From a bacterium (GTDB lineage: Bacteria > Bdellovibrionota_C > UBA2361 > RFPC01): a DNA stretch of 64,000 bases. A program made the translations under genes and the position numbers. Shown here in pieces: positions 25,898 to 35,012 of this stretch. The DNA lies in the NCBI GenBank assembly GCA_030428205.1, contig JAUIBK010000012.1, positions 18,377 through 82,376 of the forward strand, read 5' to 3'. The first letter of the stretch is position 1. Each line of letters starts with the position of its first letter. Below the pieces are notes generated by a model, which was not told where the DNA came from, did not search any database, and saw nothing but the letters and a program-made list of their open reading frames with translations.

Positions 25898-27970
25898 CTA
25901 AAAAGTACCTTCCACCTCAACAAAATAAGACCTTCCTGGCTCAGCTACCTGAACCTCTTCAGGGTTAAATGGAGCACTTCGATTGAGATGGGTGGCGTAG
26001 TCTTTATCAAAAACATTAGCCACACCAGCTCGTAGCGCAAACACCTCCGTTAACTCAATACGAGTAATCAAATCGAGCACGCCCCAACCTGGAGTACGAC
26101 GCACATCTCGTCCGCTTCCGACGAGAGGATCATCATCAACTCGAGTTTGCCTGGCAGCAAAACGAGCATTTGCACCGAGCATCCATCGGTCCTCTTGGTA
26201 GTGCACGCCAACTTTTCCCATAAAAGGTGGAATTTGTGGAAGAGCTATATCAAGATCTCGGTTTTCACCATAGGTATACGTAACGCTTCCATCGAGAACG
26301 AAACCATCAGTGAGGTGCAACTCACCAAAAGCTTCAACACCAGAGAGGAACGCATCAACATTTCGATAAATGGTTGCTCCATTCGATTGAAGTACCCCAG
26401 CTTGCCCCCTGGCCCGATCTCGAAAAATATAATCATCAACCCAGTTCCAGTAACCAGCAATCTCTCCTGTCCAATCGTCTCCAGAAAATTGCACTCCAAG
26501 ATCTATTTGATGGTGCTTTTCTGGATCGAGTTCTGGATTACCAATCCAACTACTTGTTCCCATATTACTCGCGAAAAATCGTTCCGTTGCATCGGCAGTG
26601 CGAACAACACGACTCATACCAGAGAAAAGCGTGAGAAAGTGAGAGAACTCATACTCTGCACGTACTAATCCCCCAATATTGTTCTCCGAGGTAGAGTCTC
26701 CATCAGAGCCATAGTATCGGCTATAGAGATCTTGGGATGATATAGGGGCCATTCCTCCAACCCCCATATCCGCTACCTGTCTCCTACTTGAAGCCGATGC
26801 GTATACGTGATCATACCGTAGCCCAGTCCGTATCGTAAAATCGTCTGAGAGCTCCAAATCACTTTCAGCAAAAAGGCCCACGTCTTGAATAGTGACATCA
26901 GGCCACAAGATAGATTGGATTCGTGTGACATTGGTACGGTCCATCATGTTAGCCAAACGCTGAGAGTCGCGCTTACTTGTTAAGAGATCGACCCCCACTT
27001 GAACAAGTGAGCCTCCAAGATCAAGATCACCACTCCACTTTCCACCATATGTATCAGAATCACTTACAGCCTTTGCAAAGCTCATCATACGAGAACGGAG
27101 GCTGTAATTATCCATCTCGTGATCAACTGTAGAGAGGAAAGCATCAAAACGGGCTTTTTTGAGCACGGGTGAATCAATCGCCATTTCACTCTTTACACGG
27201 TAATTCAGTGAATCGGTTAGAGGACTATCCATCGGAACACCCTCAAAGAGCACATCTCGCAGCCCTGTATAGTCTACACTCAATTCTACATGGCTCTCTT
27301 TATTTGGAGTCCAGCCAAATGAACCTCCTCCTCCGAATGACTCAAAAGCAGACCTCACTTCATTTCCACCGCCATCTTCATAATTATCGCCATCTGCCCA
27401 ATAACCGTGCGCACGAGCATAACCATGCTCACTTGCCGTAGAAACAGTACTCCTAGTCGAAAGTCTATCTCCATTTGACTCGTATCCAGCTGAAGCTGCT
27501 CCTGTAACGCTCTCTACAACACTTGGAGCCTTTCGATGAAAACGAACAGTACCACCGGAGCCACCTGGACCGTGCTGCACACTCTGATATCCACGTTCAA
27601 CAATAACCTCATCAATTGATGCAGGGTTTACAAGAGACGTCGGGGGATCCATGCGGTTAGGACATCCACAGAATGTATACGAGCCATTATCAATAACATT
27701 AAGCTGGTTTTGTTGTTGGCCACGCACAACGGGCTCCATGCCATGCCCCCCTGAGCGACCAGTCGCAACACCAGGAAGTGAGGAAAGGACCTCTCCGGCA
27801 TCATGCCAAGGAGAAAGATTCTCTTCTGAAGGATTCACAGAAACTGTCGCAGGAGAAGAGTCTCTCTCGCCTCTCACAACTACCGAATAAGATGTTTCTT
27901 GCGCCTGTAGGCTCGCAAGAGAAGAAAAAGCGAGTACAATGAATAATGCAAAACAGGATCTGTGAGACAT
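25898..27970 (-). CDS. TonB-dependent receptor, OprC/NosA-type copper receptor
   Basis: A 690-residue outer-membrane receptor: signal peptide (1-23), TonB-box-like TSYSVVVRGE (26-35), plug domain (about 45-150) and a 22-strand type barrel ending in an aromatic residue (YFVEVEGTF). The plug segment CGCPNRMDPPTSLVNPASID matches OprC/NosA. OprC binds copper with a CxxxM plus HxM motif, and both are present: C103/M107 in CPNRM and H284/M286 in DHEMD. It therefore probably takes up copper, or copper bound to a carrier. Upstream lies a perfect 17-bp dyad. No TonB/ExbBD genes are in the window. Confidence 0.9.
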   Translation of the reverse strand: MSHRSCFALFIVLAFSSLASLQAQETSYSVVVRGERDSSPATVSVNPSEENLSPWHDAGEVLSSLPGVATGRSGGHGMEPVVRGQQQNQLNVIDNGSYTFCGCPNRMDPPTSLVNPASIDEVIVERGYQSVQHGPGGSGGTVRFHRKAPSVVESVTGAASAGYESNGDRLSTRSTVSTASEHGYARAHGYWADGDNYEDGGGNEVRSAFESFGGGGSFGWTPNKESHVELSVDYTGLRDVLFEGVPMDSPLTDSLNYRVKSEMAIDSPVLKKARFDAFLSTVDHEMDNYSLRSRMMSFAKAVSDSDTYGGKWSGDLDLGGSLVQVGVDLLTSKRDSQRLANMMDRTNVTRIQSILWPDVTIQDVGLFAESDLELSDDFTIRTGLRYDHVYASASSRRQVADMGVGGMAPISSQDLYSRYYGSDGDSTSENNIGGLVRAEYEFSHFLTLFSGMSRVVRTADATERFFASNMGTSSWIGNPELDPEKHHQIDLGVQFSGDDWTGEIAGYWNWVDDYIFRDRARGQAGVLQSNGATIYRNVDAFLSGVEAFGELHLTDGFVLDGSVTYTYGENRDLDIALPQIPPFMGKVGVHYQEDRWMLGANARFAARQTRVDDDPLVGSGRDVRRTPGWGVLDLITRIELTEVFALRAGVANVFDKDYATHLNRSAPFNPEEVQVAEPGRSYFVEVEGTF

Positions 27971-28031
27971 ACGAACACCCTTAAAGAATGAAAACCGAGA
28001 GAATCCTACTGAGCTGTAAGTTCGTTTTCAA

Positions 28032-28048
28032 TGCGACAAAGTGTCGCA
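28032..28048. promoter_or_regulatory. Perfect 17-bp dyad upstream of the copper receptor
   Basis: TGCGACA-AAG-TGTCGCA is a perfect inverted repeat with a three-base centre. It is 62 bases upstream of the receptor's start codon, where an operator or activator site would be expected, and could bind a dimeric regulator responding to copper or another metal. It does not match a consensus that I can name. Confidence 0.5.
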
Positions 28049-28090
28049 CCTCCTACTCCTTATTTATGTCAACAATTCAGAGGGGTTTTC

Positions 28091-28130
28091 ATTTCCCTAA
28101 GCTTTTCCCGCTTAAGAAAGCTTAGGAAAA
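28091..28130. terminator. Hairpin between HD gene and copper receptor
   Basis: Stem CCTAAGCTTT (28096-28105) / AAAGCTTAGG (28117-28126), extended imperfectly outward. It lies downstream of the HD gene stop on the minus strand and upstream of the receptor promoter; there is no strong T-tract on that strand, so it may only be a weak or factor-assisted terminator. Confidence 0.4.
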
Positions 28131-28136
28131 GAGCTA

Positions 28137-28181
28137 GTGTGACTCCTCGTCTGACCGGCAAAAATGAAGTTGTCGCCACAC
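28137..28181. repeat. 45-bp dispersed repeat, copy 1 of 2
   Basis: GTGTG...CCTCGTCT...ACCGGCAAAAAT...TTGTCGCCA.AC recurs at 46825-46869 with five differences over 45 bases. Here it abuts the stop of the HD-domain gene; the other copy follows bamD within the large inverted repeat. The ends GTGTG/CACAC are complementary. Confidence 0.75.
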
Positions 28182-28185
28182 TCGT

Positions 28186-29121
28186 CTACTGAACGATTTC
28201 TCCTACAGCACTACTCGGAAAAATGAGCACAGGACAGTTTAGGGCACCACTTTGATATAATGTAGAGATCTCTTGAGAGTATTTGAATGCTTGTTCATCA
28301 TTTGCAGCAACAAGCACATTCAGCTTCTGTTGAGAAGAAGAGAGGAGACGGAGATCTATCGGAAGAGAGCTCATTTGGACCTCAACATCCCCATCACCCT
28401 CTCTGGTACTTTGATACAATCGTTGGAGATTGATAGCTAAATCTTGGTGCCAACGAGACCTCCCCTCTCCTGTTCTCGCTTCAGGCGTGAGCTCAAGCAT
28501 CGGCCACGAATAACCTGAAAGATGCACAAGAGAGCCTACCACAAACTCCGAATAACTCACTGGTGTTCGAGAAAGGAGCCTGTGCTCCTGATAGAGCCGA
28601 GCAGTTTGATCTACAACCGATTGATAACTTCCTACAAGATTGTCGAGATCGGCTGCTCGCATAATTATCTCTTCAACTTCAAGTGGCAAAACATTCACTT
28701 TTGTGCTCAGGATGATTTGCGCAACGTATGCTGCGTGTTCCTCTGACGCTCCAAGCTTCAGAAGAAGATTTTTTGAGTAAAACGCAGCCAAATCCTCACG
28801 GGACTCAAAATGAAACGAGGCGGGATCGATCCCGAAGAGAAGATCGTGACAGAGAATCGCATGATCAAGCGCATACTCGTCAACTTCAACTCCATACCTG
28901 TGACAACGAAGGACATACTTTGCTGCGTTTTCTCTGACTTGATGAACATGATGAATACCATGATATGGGAGCACCTCTTCGGGCGCATAGAGCAAAGAGA
29001 GATGCTTTTCGAGATACTCAGTAATATCCTGAAGAACCTCTACCTTATCACTAGCTTGTACTCGTTTCGGTAAGGAAATTCGAGAATAATCAAACTCATC
29101 TCTTTGTTCGTAATGCATCAT
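28186..29121 (-). CDS. HD-domain phosphohydrolase-like protein
   Basis: A 311-residue cytosolic protein with an HD domain in the first ~180 residues: metal-site motifs HGIHHVHQV, then the HD dyad CHDLLFG, and a later ADLDNLVG that supplies the last Asp. This set of H...HD...D ligands is characteristic of metal-dependent phosphohydrolases acting on nucleotides or cyclic nucleotides. The C-terminal ~80 residues (RLLSSSQQKLNVLVAANDEQA...) are unassigned. Several ATG codons follow an AGGAGGG site at once; the first (29121) touches it, so the second (29118) is equally plausible. Substrate unknown. Isolated gene, next to the ABC operon. Confidence 0.8.
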   Translation of the reverse strand: MMHYEQRDEFDYSRISLPKRVQASDKVEVLQDITEYLEKHLSLLYAPEEVLPYHGIHHVHQVRENAAKYVLRCHRYGVEVDEYALDHAILCHDLLFGIDPASFHFESREDLAAFYSKNLLLKLGASEEHAAYVAQIILSTKVNVLPLEVEEIIMRAADLDNLVGSYQSVVDQTARLYQEHRLLSRTPVSYSEFVVGSLVHLSGYSWPMLELTPEARTGEGRSRWHQDLAINLQRLYQSTREGDGDVEVQMSSLPIDLRLLSSSQQKLNVLVAANDEQAFKYSQEISTLYQSGALNCPVLIFPSSAVGEIVQ

Positions 29122-29256
29122 CCCTCCTACAATGTGAGAGAGCAGCGTGCCTGACTATCTCTGTTATATCTGTGCGAAAAGTCACAAGGGTGTTGATTTA
29201 TCTCAACTCATTCTTTCGCGAAAAGAGTACGAAGAGCTTGTTCAGTCATTTTGTAG

Positions 29257-30048
29257 TCAGCTGGAGGCTGATTCGTACCGACGTAGTCCTATTCTCCAAA
29301 AGACACGTATCAACCAAAAAAAGAGAAGAATCATGGCACAAACCAGTGCAAGTGGTTGCCAAACAGAATAATCGAATAGAAACTTCACGGGGGCGCTCCC
29401 GACGATAAGCACCGGAATAAAAAAGGTAAAGAACTTGCGAAAGAAGTAGAGATAAACAAAGTCAGGCCAACGAGAGAGAGATTGGAGTTGCATCCTTAAA
29501 AAATTAATTCCTATTGATTCGATTGTCCAAAACATGACCATCGCAATAAGAATTTGAATACTTACAGCCAAAGTAAAAGCCACAACAACAAGAAATGGCA
29601 ACAAGACCCAAGAAAGCGGAGAGAGACCTGCTTGAACGCCAAAGTAGATCAGGCACCCCCAGGGCACAAAGATAAGAAGAGCACTGCCAGGTCGCACCCG
29701 ATCAAAAAAGATTGGGAACAGTGTTCCGATAGGCTTGAGGAGCTTGAAGTCGAGATCTCCGGTGCGAAGCTCACGTGAAAATTCCCAATAACCGTGCGCC
29801 ACAAGCATCATATGCAAGTGATCAATGGCAAGCATAAAAGAAACGAAGAAGAGAAACTCTTCTCTCGTCCAAGGACCGATGGTATCCACATGGTCATAAA
29901 TAAAGCTTACGGAGAGTAGAGAGCTCGCATAAAAGAAAATATCGACAAGTATCACAAGCACAAAATGCATACGAAAACTACTTGCTTGAGCAAGGTTCAT
30001 CGCAAAGTATGCCTGATAGACATGTAGATATTTTTTGAGCACTCGCAT
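29257..30048 (-). CDS. ABC-2 type exporter permease, second subunit
   Basis: A 263-residue inner-membrane protein with six hydrophobic segments, typical of ABC2_membrane_6 permeases: N-terminal MRVLKKYLHVYQAYFAMNLAQ, FVSFMLAIDHLHMMLVAHGYWEFSRE and LRTGDLDFKLLKPIG, the block that couples to the ATPase. The start overlaps the upstream permease stop by ATGA (30046-30050); the frame is open further upstream but would lie within that gene. The substrate is unknown. With the next three genes it forms one transporter. Confidence 0.85.
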   Translation of the reverse strand: MRVLKKYLHVYQAYFAMNLAQASSFRMHFVLVILVDIFFYASSLLSVSFIYDHVDTIGPWTREEFLFFVSFMLAIDHLHMMLVAHGYWEFSRELRTGDLDFKLLKPIGTLFPIFFDRVRPGSALLIFVPWGCLIYFGVQAGLSPLSWVLLPFLVVVAFTLAVSIQILIAMVMFWTIESIGINFLRMQLQSLSRWPDFVYLYFFRKFFTFFIPVLIVGSAPVKFLFDYSVWQPLALVCAMILLFFWLIRVFWRIGLRRYESASS

Positions 30049-30860
30049 CACATCCCGGCCGCTGTATAGAGTCGCATGCCACGGCGTAATGCAAATCGCG
30101 CGAACATCATAATCACAAATATCCAAAAGAAGAGAATAAGATACCCTTCTAGTAAGCTTCCGGAGTACTCGCCCTGAAAAACTTTAATTGGGTAAAAAGT
30201 CATGTAAGGAAAAGGCGTAAAGTCCAAGACTTGAACCAACCAGGAAGGATACAGTTCAAGGGGTATAATTGCACCAGAAAGAAAAGCTGCTGTAATCTGA
30301 AAGATCACTCGCAACATCCAAGTTTCCTCTAACCAAAACGCCATCATTCCTACAAAGAACTGGACCGAGTACCACAAAATACCAACGAGGAGCGCAAAGC
30401 CAACACCTGCAAGAAATTGAAATACCCCCGCTGGTTCAATTAACCCAGCAAAGAGTACGATAACGAAGGTCAGAGAAAAGATCACACACTGCACCACTTG
30501 AGTTCCGAGAAAGGAAGCCGAGTGAAACTTCCAAAAATCGAAGGGATAGATAAGGTACGTTGTCACTCTCCCCAGACGGATGTCTTCAGCAAGATTTCGA
30601 CCATTACTCGTTTTTGCTAAAAGCTCGACAAGGAGTACCCAGGCTTGATACCCGATCATAGCTTCGAGAGTATATCCTTTTATCTCCGTAATACCTTCAA
30701 GAGAATAAATAGAAACCCAGAGATTGTACTTAATAAGAAAAAAAACAAGTGCTGGCCCAATGATCATAAGGAGAAAATTGATTTTGTAAGCCATCTGGTT
30801 GGTGATACCAATTTGCATGGTAGAGAGCCATTTTGAAGCCTCGCGTTGCAAAGAAGTCAC
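30048..30860 (-). CDS. ABC-2 type exporter permease, first subunit
   Basis: A 270-residue permease paralogous to its neighbour: N-terminal helix with QMAYKINFLLM, then LAKTSNGRNLAEDIRLGRVTTYLIYPFDFW, which is the same LxxGxLxxxLxxP-type coupling block, and about six spans. It starts at GTG 30860 (GGAAGGAG seven bases before); a TTG at 30863 is also in frame. The short spacing from the ATPase gene (4 bases after its stop) shows that they are co-transcribed. Confidence 0.85.
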   Translation of the reverse strand: MTSLQREASKWLSTMQIGITNQMAYKINFLLMIIGPALVFFLIKYNLWVSIYSLEGITEIKGYTLEAMIGYQAWVLLVELLAKTSNGRNLAEDIRLGRVTTYLIYPFDFWKFHSASFLGTQVVQCVIFSLTFVIVLFAGLIEPAGVFQFLAGVGFALLVGILWYSVQFFVGMMAFWLEETWMLRVIFQITAAFLSGAIIPLELYPSWLVQVLDFTPFPYMTFYPIKVFQGEYSGSLLEGYLILFFWIFVIMMFARFALRRGMRLYTAAGM

Positions 30861-30864
30861 CAAT

Positions 30865-31863
30865 CTACTCCTTCCCTAGTGGTACAAGCTCTGGACGAGC
30901 AAGCAGTGTTTCCATGACATGCTCGATGGGAATTTTGCCAGTATGAAAATCTACTACGGGAAAAGTCTGTAAAATTTCCGAAACAGTTCGACGCATCTCA
31001 TCGTCTGAAACCAAGAGCTTCACTTCTGTACGATCAGAATTCCATTTTGGTTGAAGAGGTCTCCAGATTGAATCCGTGACATCAACGGGCTCTTTAAACT
31101 CAACCGAGACAAACTTATCGGTACCAAGCAAGTTCTCGAAATCCTCAATTGTCCCATCAAAACGTTTTTGACCTTGCAGAATCAAGACCACCCGTTCACA
31201 TAACTCGTGCACATCGGCCATGTAGTGTGATGTAAGAATGATGGTCGTTCCATGCTCTCGCTGATAGTCACGGAGAAAAGCACGAATGTTTCGTTGAGCA
31301 ACGAGATCGAGACCGATGGTGGGCTCATCAAGGAAGATAATATCTGGCTCATGAAGGAGCGATGCCATGAGCTCCATCTTCATACGCTCACCGAGCGACA
31401 ACTTTCGGACATGAATATTTAAAAGATGTTCAACTTCAAGAAGCTCAGAGAGATGCTTAAGGCGTTGTTCAAAAATAGAGCTCTCTACTTCGTAATATCG
31501 ACGGAGGAGCTCGAAAGAGGTGCGCGCCGGGATATCCCACCAAAGTTGAGATTTTTGCCCCATGACAAGTGAAATGCGCTTACGAAAAGCTATTGAACGA
31601 TCAAACGGTTCAAAACCAAGTACCTCCAGTCTCCCAGCGCTCGGCGCGACAACGCCAGTAAACATTTTCATGAGCGTCGTTTTTCCGGCGCCATTGGGAC
31701 CAAGGAGCCCAACGAATTCTCCGCGTTCAATTGAGAGAGAAAAGTCATCTACAGCAACAATATCTCTATAACGCCTATGAAAAAAACTTTTGAGAGCTCC
31801 AAGAACACCTGGATCCATTTCATAATTGCGAAAATTTTTTGTTAGCTGCTCACAAACAATCAT
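30865..31863 (-). CDS. ABC exporter ATP-binding protein
   Basis: A 332-residue ATPase: Walker A GPNGAGKTTLMK, Q-loop VMGQKSQLWWDI, signature LSLGERMKMELM, Walker B IIFLDEPTIGLD and switch LTSHYMA. The C-terminal ~90 residues form the extension common in ABC-2 drug/lipid exporter ATPases. It should power the two downstream permeases. It overlaps the binding-protein gene upstream by four bases (ATGA at 31860-31863). Confidence 0.93.
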   Translation of the reverse strand: MIVCEQLTKNFRNYEMDPGVLGALKSFFHRRYRDIVAVDDFSLSIERGEFVGLLGPNGAGKTTLMKMFTGVVAPSAGRLEVLGFEPFDRSIAFRKRISLVMGQKSQLWWDIPARTSFELLRRYYEVESSIFEQRLKHLSELLEVEHLLNIHVRKLSLGERMKMELMASLLHEPDIIFLDEPTIGLDLVAQRNIRAFLRDYQREHGTTIILTSHYMADVHELCERVVLILQGQKRFDGTIEDFENLLGTDKFVSVEFKEPVDVTDSIWRPLQPKWNSDRTEVKLLVSDDEMRRTVSEILQTFPVVDFHTGKIPIEHVMETLLARPELVPLGKE

Positions 31864-32924
31864 TTCATCGAGTCCCCTTCGTATGAAACAACCTTGAGAT
31901 AGTCCACTGCATTGGCGTTTTCGCCATTGCTCGTGAGCGAGTATTTCATAAAGCTCCCTTGAAATCCCATGAGAAGTCGCTCACGAATCAAGTCAGCGCT
32001 CAGATTGGCACTTTCGGCAAGCCCCTCAAGAAAGCGAAAGAGATCATAAGCAAGGGCATCATAAAAGGGAAATGCGGCTTTATGCCCTACATACCGTTCG
32101 TAATCTTGAAGAAATGTTTCATAGGCTGCCCCATGTAACTGAGCCGACACACACTTACCTCTCAACCCAAAGTCATAAAGTGTAAATGGATAGTCACAGA
32201 GGTTCACATCACCAAGGAGAGGAATACTTATTTTCAGTTGAGCAAACTCTTTAAGAACATTACGTGCCGCATCATCACCAACGGGAATAAAGAGCACATA
32301 GCGAGGCTTGGCACGTTTCAGACGCAAGAGCTCAGCTTGAAATGAGGTTTCATCGGCCTTGTAGGAGACTCGTTCAACAATCAAACCTCCTGCAAGTTCT
32401 TGAATTTTATCTGCAAGAGAAGAAGCATACTCCTGCTCTTCATGAAGAATCGCTACTGGAGCGTGACCATCCTCGAGCAACTTCACGAAAACATACGCGA
32501 GCGAAGAGGCGTCGGGATTAAGCCGTATAACCTCAGCTCCTGTTTCTTGCACACGAGTAGACCCAGAATAGGTTGTGAGCAAAAGATCTCCATTTCGTTT
32601 TATAAGCGGAGCCGTCGCTAGAATGCTACCACTGCATGCCATGTAAAACGTACGAATTCCCTGACTTCGGAGTTTGAGATACGCCGAGATTGCTTTTTTC
32701 GCATCACATTGATCGTCCTCAAAGAAAACACGCAAATGTTTGAGCTGTGCTACCTTCACGACTCCCTGCATACTCTTTCCCATCAAAGCAGCAGGGCCAC
32801 TCAGAGGGACAATTATTCCAATAGGTGTTGGAGGAACAGCACTCACTTGTAACGAAAAAAAGACAGAGACAAAAACGAAGAGTGAGCTACTCAGTAAAGG
32901 CTTCATAACAATGGGATCATACAC
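31860..32924 (-). CDS. Periplasmic ligand-binding protein (Peripla_BP_6/LivJ type) in exporter operon
   Basis: A 354-residue exported protein with signal peptide (about 1-30, cut near VSA/VPP) and the type I periplasmic-binding fold of amino-acid receptors: IGIIVPLSGPAALMGKSMQGVV, FFEDDQCDAKKAISAYLKLRSQG and a second lobe from about residue 165. ATG 32924 or 32906 is the start. It is the first gene of an operon with an ABC-2 ATPase and two permeases, unlike the usual LivHMGF importer partners. It may sense a ligand for the exporter, or the transporter is a specialised type. Function inferred from context only. Confidence 0.8.
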   Translation of the reverse strand: MYDPIVMKPLLSSSLFVFVSVFFSLQVSAVPPTPIGIIVPLSGPAALMGKSMQGVVKVAQLKHLRVFFEDDQCDAKKAISAYLKLRSQGIRTFYMACSGSILATAPLIKRNGDLLLTTYSGSTRVQETGAEVIRLNPDASSLAYVFVKLLEDGHAPVAILHEEQEYASSLADKIQELAGGLIVERVSYKADETSFQAELLRLKRAKPRYVLFIPVGDDAARNVLKEFAQLKISIPLLGDVNLCDYPFTLYDFGLRGKCVSAQLHGAAYETFLQDYERYVGHKAAFPFYDALAYDLFRFLEGLAESANLSADLIRERLLMGFQGSFMKYSLTSNGENANAVDYLKVVSYEGDSMK

Positions 32925-32985
32925 AGAGGTCGACTGCTGACACTACCCTAATCAAGAGATACATGCCATACTCACCCAAATCATA

Positions 32986-34050
32986 ATGCTCATACTACTC
33001 TTTGCAAGGGGCAGAGATTCATATGTCATGGCAGCTTACATGATAACCTCAAATACACGAGCACAAGGGTGGATACTCCTTCTCTTTCTCGCGTGGATAT
33101 CTCAACTCCTTTCATCTCTGATCGAGGTCCAAGGCAAACACCCAATAGAAGCAGCGATTTTAGCTATTGTTTTAGGGATCGCTCTTCGGAATCTTTTTTC
33201 CCTGCCAGAGAACCTTGAACCTGGCATAAAGGCCTTCGAGAAGCTCCTCGTGCTCGGCATTGTATTCGTCGGAGCATCCCTAAACTTCTCCCTCTTCGCT
33301 TCTCAAGGCTTCTCAATTCTCATCCTTATTACTTTAACAATGCTCACTGGCCTGATTGGCACCCTAGTCCTTTCGCGACTAGCGAAACTACCAGTCAAGC
33401 TTGGTATATTACTTGGTGTTGGAACCACTATCTGCGGTGGAACAGCAATAGCCGTTATAGCTCCACTGATTGAGGCAAAAGAAGAAGAGACGAGCTACGC
33501 CATTGGCACCGTGGCCCTCTGGGGACTGGCGGCTCTTATTCTCTATCCACTAGTGGCTTCTGTCTTAGGTGTCGGTGACCAAGTATTTGGCATCTTTGCA
33601 GGCACTGCTATTCATTCTACTCCCCAAGTAGTCGGTGCAGGACATATGTTTTCTGAGGTCGCAGGAAACACAGCCACAGCCGTAAAACTCATTCGGAACT
33701 GCTTTATCGCACCAGTCGCGTTTCTCGTTATGCTCTGGTATCACACCTCGCATCACTCTCAAAAAAACGTAAAACATACTGCTCTTGGAAAAGCATTTCC
33801 ATGGTTTCTCTTTGGTTATTTTGTCATGGCCTGGTTCAATACCCAGGGGTTTCTCTCTCATGACGTACAAACATTATTCGTTTCTACGGGGAAATTTTTG
33901 ATTCTCAGCGGAATGGTTGGAGTAGGTCTCAATACACGACTCAAATTATTTCGCCAGGCAGGATTTCTCCCCGCCGGTATTGGGCTTGCAGCTTCCCTGG
34001 TCGTAGCTACCGTAAGCGCTTCACTCATTTCCCTCCTCCAGCTAGGGTAG
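32986..34050 (+). CDS. YeiH/UPF0324-family membrane transporter
   Basis: A 354-residue membrane protein with about ten spans and the family signature GTTICGGTAIAVIAPLIEAKEEETSYAIGTVALWG (about residues 146-180). The second half contains GIFAGTAIHSTPQVVGAG. YeiH-family proteins are annotated as putative sulphate exporters; this role is not well proved. The N-terminus is uncertain: ATG 32986 gives an odd short start, while in-frame ATG codons at 33028 and 33040 are more natural. It is divergent from the ABC operon. Confidence 0.85.
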   Translation: MLILLFARGRDSYVMAAYMITSNTRAQGWILLLFLAWISQLLSSLIEVQGKHPIEAAILAIVLGIALRNLFSLPENLEPGIKAFEKLLVLGIVFVGASLNFSLFASQGFSILILITLTMLTGLIGTLVLSRLAKLPVKLGILLGVGTTICGGTAIAVIAPLIEAKEEETSYAIGTVALWGLAALILYPLVASVLGVGDQVFGIFAGTAIHSTPQVVGAGHMFSEVAGNTATAVKLIRNCFIAPVAFLVMLWYHTSHHSQKNVKHTALGKAFPWFLFGYFVMAWFNTQGFLSHDVQTLFVSTGKFLILSGMVGVGLNTRLKLFRQAGFLPAGIGLAASLVVATVSASLISLLQLG

Positions 34051-34100
34051 AATAAAAATTTTCATAGGCATTCTTCACGATATGATCCATTCTACCACTC

Positions 34101-35012
34101 ATGACAAGCCGAAAAGTCCTCATTCTCACAGGGTCAAGCTCTGGAATTGGCAACGCTTTAGCTCACAAACTTACTGAGACCTCCTACGAAGTTATCATCA
34201 CTGCCCGCAAAGAAAACATCGAACAGCTTGAGGACGAGTTTCGTGAATGGGATCACTGCTCAGTCCTGCCTCTCGATCTCACATGTCCTCAGAGCCGAAA
34301 CTCTTTTCTCAATACCGTTCAACAGCAATTTGGAAGAATTGATATCTTAGTCAACAACGCTGGAATATCCTTTCGCTCAGTTGTTGAGCATATGAGCAAA
34401 GAAGAAGAAGCCCTTCAACTCGAAACAAACTACTTTGGTCCAATGGCACTCATTCGGAGTGTTTTACCTCTCATGAGAAAACAATGCTCTGGGAGAATCA
34501 TTAACGTTTCTTCGGTCTCTGGCATGATGGCGATGCCAACCATGGGCTCCTACAGTGCTTCTAAATTTGCTCTTGAGGGCGCCTCAGAAGCGCTCTGGTA
34601 TGAACTCAAGCCATGGGATATTTCTGTCTCTCTCATTCAGATTGGATTTATTCGGAGCGAATCATACAAAAACGTATACTGGAGCAAAGCTGCACAACTC
34701 GCTCGAGAAAATGAAGGAGAAGATTATCATATCTACTACAAGTGTATGAGTGGATTTGTTGAAAAGCTCATGCAACGGTCGCGTGCAACACCGGAAAAAA
34801 TAGCCAACGGTATTCTTCGCACTATTGAGAGAACAAGCCCCCCTCTCCGCGTACCACTCACTCTTGATGCTCACCTCTTTTATTGGATTCGGAGGCTTCT
34901 TCCTCGCCCTTTCTATCATTGGTTCCTCTACAACAATCTCCCTTGCATTCGAGAGTGGGAAAAAGCAGCTCATCGTGCAATGATTTCACATTCGGAGAAT
35001 GAATTGTCATGA
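34101..35012 (+). CDS. Short-chain dehydrogenase/reductase
   Basis: A 303-residue SDR with Rossmann glycine motif TGSSSGIG at about residues 10-17, NNAG (about 89-92), Ser in the VSSVSG strand and catalytic YSASK (about 152-156). The basic ARK after the second strand (ITARKEN) favours NADP(H). The C-terminal ~100 residues are a helical extension with PRPFYHWFLY. The start ATG 34101 has no clear strong ribosome-binding site. It overlaps the DoxX-like gene (ATGA at 35009-35012), hinting at a joint redox function. Confidence 0.9.
   Translation: MTSRKVLILTGSSSGIGNALAHKLTETSYEVIITARKENIEQLEDEFREWDHCSVLPLDLTCPQSRNSFLNTVQQQFGRIDILVNNAGISFRSVVEHMSKEEEALQLETNYFGPMALIRSVLPLMRKQCSGRIINVSSVSGMMAMPTMGSYSASKFALEGASEALWYELKPWDISVSLIQIGFIRSESYKNVYWSKAAQLARENEGEDYHIYYKCMSGFVEKLMQRSRATPEKIANGILRTIERTSPPLRVPLTLDAHLFYWIRRLLPRPFYHWFLYNNLPCIREWEKAAHRAMISHSENELS

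Noticed and set aside
29147..29371. 74-codon plus-strand frame overlapping the ABC permease end
   Set aside because: It is antisense to the end of the permease and has no supporting start signal; treated as accidental.
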